From contig NZ_JBGKFB010000001.1 of assembly GCF_041333735.1 (NCBI RefSeq), positions 1,746,501 through 1,810,500 of the forward strand: a DNA stretch of 64,000 nt. Reading direction: 5' to 3'. Positions 60,728-64,000 of this stretch are shown one piece after another. The DNA comes from Veillonella sp. (GTDB lineage: Bacteria; Bacillota; Negativicutes; Veillonellales; Veillonellaceae). Positions within the stretch are counted from its first letter, which is position 1. Each line of letters begins with the position of its first letter. Under the pieces are notes generated by a model. The model was not told where the DNA came from. It did not search any database and saw only the letters and a list, made by a program, of their open reading frames with translations. The translations under genes were made by a program, and so were the position numbers.

Positions 60728-61922
60728 AAGCGCCCCTCCTTCCTTGACGATATGCTTCAATACGAATGTTATTATCTAGTACAGTTGTTTTTGTAAAGGT
60801 TAATTGCGGCGAAGAGTCTAAACTTTCAAAACCACGACCACCTACGGCAGGTGTAGCCTCTGTACCACCGATTATAGTATTACCAATATAGGTAACCACC
60901 TTATCAAAGTTCATGGACTCTACAAAAGAGCTGATAATAGCAGAACCACCTTCAACTAACACTGAAGTATAACCAAAATCTCCCAACTTTGTAAGAATAT
61001 CATCAATAGATAATTTCTTAATATCTATGACAATATCTGTGCTTTTACTTTTACGAGTAGACACTGATTCAACAACCGTTACAAGAGCTCCTACTTGTTC
61101 TAAAGCCTGTATCCGTTCTTTAGGACAACCTTTAGATACAAATATATGAACCTTGCGAGTATCTACTTCAAATACACGACTTGTGGTAGGCGTTCTACCA
61201 AGACTGTCTAATATGATGACATCTGGTTGATGAACTGTAATCGGCTCATCAAGAATGTTTCTATCCAATATAGCATCTGCTAATTCATCATCACTAAGAC
61301 GACAGTTTAACTGAGGATTGTCTGCTAAGATTGTACCGATACCAACGAGCATAGCATCATGAGTAGCACGTAGTACATGTCCATCACGACGGGAGGATTC
61401 ATTAGTAATCCATTGGGATTGGCCTGTAAACGTTGCAATCTTACCATCAAGTGACATAGCGCTTTTAATGGTTACAAATGGCTTTCCCGTCTGTATGTAC
61501 GTAAAGAAATGCTCATTTAGCTCAGCACATTCATCACTACAAACAGGAACGACAACTTCAATCCCCGCTTCTTTAAGAAGCTCAATACCTTTACCAGCAA
61601 CAAGTGGGTTAGGATCTGTGCTGCCAATTACTACCTTAGCTATACCAGCATCTATAATTCGAAGTGCACAAGGTGGTGTTTTACCATAATGAGAACAAGG
61701 TTCTAATGTTACATATAAAGTAGCACCTTTAGCATTCTCACCGGCCTGATTCAGTGCATGCACCTCTGCATGAGCAGTGCCAGCTTTGTGATGATAGCCT
61801 TCACCGATTATTGTATTGTCTTTCACCACTACAGCACCCACCAAAGGATTTGGTGAAGTATGTCCTGTGGCTAGTTTTGCCAGTGCAATGGCGCGTTTCA
61901 TATATGCTACATCATCCACCAT
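60708..61922 (-). CDS. ribD: Bifunctional riboflavin deaminase/reductase RibD
   Basis: Deaminates and then reduces the ribityl-pyrimidine intermediate. The 404 residues have an N-terminal CDA-type deaminase with zinc motif HAEVHAL and PCSHYGKTPPC (two cysteines), and a C-terminal DHFR-like reductase with SLDGKIATFTGQSQWITNE, RATHDAMLVGIGT and LVEGGSAIISSF. First gene of the operon; transcription passes the FMN riboswitch and its terminator directly upstream. Confidence 0.95.
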   Translation of the reverse strand: MVDDVAYMKRAIALAKLATGHTSPNPLVGAVVVKDNTIIGEGYHHKAGTAHAEVHALNQAGENAKGATLYVTLEPCSHYGKTPPCALRIIDAGIAKVVIGSTDPNPLVAGKGIELLKEAGIEVVVPVCSDECAELNEHFFTYIQTGKPFVTIKSAMSLDGKIATFTGQSQWITNESSRRDGHVLRATHDAMLVGIGTILADNPQLNCRLSDDELADAILDRNILDEPITVHQPDVIILDSLGRTPTTSRVFEVDTRKVHIFVSKGCPKERIQALEQVGALVTVVESVSTRKSKSTDIVIDIKKLSIDDILTKLGDFGYTSVLVEGGSAIISSFVESMNFDKVVTYIGNTIIGGTEATPAVGGRGFESLDSSPQLTFTKTTVLDNNIRIEAYRQGRRGAYVHGDH

Positions 61923-61933
61923 ATCACCTCAAT

Positions 61934-61960
61934 AAAAAAAGGACTATATACATAGTCCTT
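61934..61960 (-). terminator. FMN-riboswitch terminator before ribD
   Basis: AAGGACTAT (61939-61947) pairs perfectly with ATAGTCCTT (61952-61960); on the minus strand it is followed by a run of T (61940-61934). The ribD ribosome binding site follows at once. Confidence 0.88.
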
Positions 61961-61994
61961 GGGTAATCATAATTGCGCACAACAAATGTGCCTC

Positions 61995-62102
61995 GTCTTT
62001 TCTCATCCAGACTGTACTGTCGGTATCGGAATTGCACCGATTCATACCCATAAGGTTCGCGGACTATACCGCCGGTAAGGAATTTCACCTGTCCCCAAAG
62101 AC
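61995..62102 (-). ncRNA. FMN riboswitch (RFN element)
   Basis: Read on the minus strand the region has the RFN consensus: GGGGACAGGTGAAATTCC, TACCGGCGGTATAG, CCGCGAACC and the late GTACAGTCTGGATGAGA. The outer helix P1 is visible: GTCTTT (62102-62097) pairs with AAAGAC (62000-61995). FMN binding would favour the terminator at 61934-61960 and switch off ribD-ribE-ribBA-ribH. Confidence 0.95.
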
Positions 62103-62125
62103 TCATCTATTTTCTTTATGAATTA

Positions 62126-62154
62126 ATAGTAACACTTTTATTAGGGTTATGCAA
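62126..62154 (-). promoter_or_regulatory. Promoter for the rib operon
   Basis: On the minus strand TTGCAT (62154-62149) and TACTAT (62131-62126) are 17 bases apart, with TGT before the -10. Transcription would begin about 15-20 bases before the riboswitch. Confidence 0.65.
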
Positions 62155-62287
62155 GAAGTATAGATTTATACTGAGAAATATTATTAACTAAATTATGACA
62201 TTTATATTTAAAATATATTCTCTTTTTTACTTATGAATGTGATTTATTTTTTTAAGATTAAGACTCTATAAACTATGTATACAAAAG

Positions 62288-62357
62288 TTGGTGATTTATA
62301 TCACATATTTACAATATGAATAGGACTATCATGAAATATATAGTTAAATAACTATAT
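62288..62357 (+). promoter_or_regulatory. Operator-like repeats upstream of poxB
   Basis: GTGATTTATATCAC at 62291-62304 fits the CRP/FNR-family pattern GTGA-N6-TCAC, 89 bases before the poxB start. Closer in, ATATAGTT (62338-62345) is repeated inverted as AACTATAT (62350-62357). A clear -35/-10 pair was not found. The rest of the 290-base gap (62103-62392) is AT-rich and holds no gene besides the rib promoter. Confidence 0.45.
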
Positions 62358-62392
62358 TATATTGATATTAATTATTAAATTAAGGTGATAAT

Positions 62393-64000
62393 ATGGCAAA
62401 AAAAAGAATTTCTGATGTACTCATAGATGTCTTAGCTAGTGCTGGCATTGAACGTATTTATGGCATCACTGGCGATAGTTTAAACTCTGTAAACGATAGT
62501 TTACGCCGCAATGGTAAGATTGCCTTTGAACATGTACGACATGAAGAAACAGCAGCCTTTGCTGCAGGTGCAGAAGCATCCTTAACTCATAAATTAACTG
62601 TATGTGCTGGTAGTTCTGGCCCTGGTAACTTACATTTGATTAATGGTCTCTTTGATTGCCACCGCAATCGTGTTCCAGTATTGGCTATTGCCTCCCACAT
62701 TCCTCAATCTGAAGTAGGGTTAAATTATTTCCAAGAAACACATCCTGAAAACTTGTTTAAAGAATGCTCTTGTTTCTGTGAACTTGTATCCAATCCTAAA
62801 CAAATGCCTGAAATTCTATTCCGTGCTATGAATGCTGCTGTAGGCAATCAAGATGTTGCTGTTATCGTTCTTCCTGGGGACGTTGCAGTTATGGAAATGG
62901 AAATTGATGAGTTACCTGTTTGGACTCCTCCTCGTTTACCTCATATCGTGCCACAACGCGACGATATTGAAGAAATGGCCGCTCATTTAGAAACTGGTAA
63001 ACGTATTACTCTCTTCTGTGGTGCAGGCTGTGAAGGTGCTCATGACGAAGTCGTTGAATTAGCAAAACGCTTACAAGCACCAGTAGTACACGCTTTCAGA
63101 GGTAAAGAATGGGTTGAATGGGATAACCCATATGATGTTGGTATGACTGGCCTTTTAGGTTATACATCTGGGTATCGTGCTATTGAACAATGCGATACAC
63201 TCGTAATGCTTGGTACAGACTTCCCTTACCGTCCATTCTATCCAGAAAATGCGAAAGTAATTCAAGTGGATAGAGATCCTAGTGCTTTAGGTCGTCGTGT
63301 TCCTCTTACACAAGGTATCATTGGTACTGTAAAAGATACATTAAAAGAATTATTACCTCTTGTTAGTCAACGCGGTGATACTGAATTCATCGACACTGTA
63401 CGCAAAGCATATGCTAAATTTAGAGGCGACTTAGATAGCTATGCTGTAGCTGAACCAGATGGCGTGGCAATTCACCCTCAATACTTTGTAAACCGTCTTA
63501 ATAAATTAGCTGCTGAAGATGCTATCTTTACCTTTGACGTAGGTACACCAGTAATTTGGACTGCACGTCATTTAAAAACAAATGGTAAACGTCGCATCTT
63601 AGGTTCTTATAATCACGGCTCTATGGCCAATGCTATGATGCATGCCATCGGTGCTCAAAATGCATGTCCTAATCGTCAAGTTATCTCCCTTTCCGGTGAT
63701 GGTGGCTTCACAATGATGATGGGTGAAATGTTAACATTAAAACAACTTAACTTACCTGTTAAAATCTTTGTGTTTAACAACGAAGAACTTAGCTTCATCG
63801 CCATGGAAATGAAAGCCTCTGGCTACCTAGACTATGCTACTGACTTTGTAAATCCAGACTTTGGTAAACTTGCGGAAGCAGCTGGCATTAAAGGTGTAAG
63901 CATTCAAAACTCTAGCGAAGTAGACGAAAAAATCATGGAAGCTCTCAACCATAATGGCCCAGTCATCGTTAATGTTCGCGTAGATAAACAAGAACTTGCT
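62393..64000 (+). CDS. poxB: Pyruvate oxidase/dehydrogenase (quinone), thiamine-diphosphate dependent (partial)
   Basis: The last gene is open to the window edge (536 codons seen). It begins KKRISDVLIDVLASAGIERIYG and has the ThDP-enzyme plan: the cofactor-activating Glu in HVRHEETAAFAAGAE, SSGPGNLHLINGLFDCHRNRVPVLAI in pieces, and the diphosphate-binding GDGGFTMMMGEML. The wording fits PoxB, which oxidises pyruvate to acetate and CO2 and reduces quinone at the membrane. A pyruvate oxidase or other ThDP carboxylyase is possible; the C-terminal membrane-binding tail is outside the window. AAGGTG lies before the ATG. Confidence 0.88.
   Translation, partial: MAKKRISDVLIDVLASAGIERIYGITGDSLNSVNDSLRRNGKIAFEHVRHEETAAFAAGAEASLTHKLTVCAGSSGPGNLHLINGLFDCHRNRVPVLAIASHIPQSEVGLNYFQETHPENLFKECSCFCELVSNPKQMPEILFRAMNAAVGNQDVAVIVLPGDVAVMEMEIDELPVWTPPRLPHIVPQRDDIEEMAAHLETGKRITLFCGAGCEGAHDEVVELAKRLQAPVVHAFRGKEWVEWDNPYDVGMTGLLGYTSGYRAIEQCDTLVMLGTDFPYRPFYPENAKVIQVDRDPSALGRRVPLTQGIIGTVKDTLKELLPLVSQRGDTEFIDTVRKAYAKFRGDLDSYAVAEPDGVAIHPQYFVNRLNKLAAEDAIFTFDVGTPVIWTARHLKTNGKRRILGSYNHGSMANAMMHAIGAQNACPNRQVISLSGDGGFTMMMGEMLTLKQLNLPVKIFVFNNEELSFIAMEMKASGYLDYATDFVNPDFGKLAEAAGIKGVSIQNSSEVDEKIMEALNHNGPVIVNVRVDKQELA

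Noticed and set aside
61924..62106. Open frame of 60 codons on the minus strand before ribD
   Set aside because: It coincides with the FMN riboswitch and its terminator; no ribosome binding site is seen.

Overview
The window looks like the chromosome of a Veillonella-type bacterium (Negativicutes, a diderm lineage of the Firmicutes). This is inferred from low-GC coding sequence, Firmicutes-style gene order (rpsU-yqeY; efp, Asp23/Gls24, nusB, xseAB, ispA, tlyA, nadK, argR, recN), strong AGGAGG-like ribosome binding sites, many extended -10 promoters, riboswitch control of lysine and riboflavin genes, and an anaerobe's corrinoid pathway. There are no rRNA or tRNA genes, no CRISPR array and no insertion sequence. 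Coding density is high. Most of the window is housekeeping.

Layout. 1-5.5 kb: end of dnaK, dnaJ, prmA, rsmE, mtaB, a HIT protein, rpsU and yqeY. 5.6-13.3 kb: a long glutamine synthetase behind an attenuator-like leader, psiE and tpx on the minus strand, a heterodimeric ABC exporter and an rRNA methyltransferase. 13.4-19.4 kb: a YdjC deacetylase/UPF0104 membrane protein pair, an ACT-domain protein with hom and thrB, htpX and ndk. 19.5-27.2 kb: corrinoid adenosylation and nucleotide-loop assembly (pduO-type transferase, cobU, cobQ, cbiB, cobS, threonine kinase, cobD, cobC). 27.2-39.4 kb: rsuA, an M24 peptidase, efp and the long nusB-to-recN block. 39.4-42.5 kb: a lysine riboswitch controlling dapB-asd-dapA, followed by a short remnant of panD. 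42.6-45 kb: divergent lexA and a yneA-like gene sharing three SOS boxes, and an orphan tyrosine recombinase. 45-52.5 kb: the most accessory stretch, with a VanW lipoprotein, PAP2 phosphatase, a previously uncalled 49-residue membrane peptide, DUF4241, HAD, DUF1848, a methyltransferase and a lipoprotein. 52.5-58.1 kb (minus): salvage of SAM by-products (mtnP-type phosphorylase, mtnA, ahcY, mtaD) and hslO. 58.3-62.1 kb (minus): ribDE-BA-H behind an FMN riboswitch. The window ends inside a poxB-like pyruvate oxidase/dehydrogenase gene.

How parts connect. Aspartate semialdehyde made by asd feeds both lysine/diaminopimelate (dapA, dapB) and homoserine/threonine (hom, thrB). Threonine is the substrate of the threonine kinase that, with CobD, makes the corrinoid aminopropanol arm. 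The SAM-salvage genes read best as a deaminate-first route: MtaD would convert methylthioadenosine and S-adenosylhomocysteine to their inosine forms, and both the phosphorylase and the hydrolase carry substitutions at purine-contact positions that would suit a 6-oxopurine. This is the most testable idea in the window. Other points of interest are hairpins with T-runs placed just upstream of glnA, the YdjC gene and the first Gls24 gene, the SOS region, the panD remnant, the DUF1848 cysteine motif and the 49-residue peptide.
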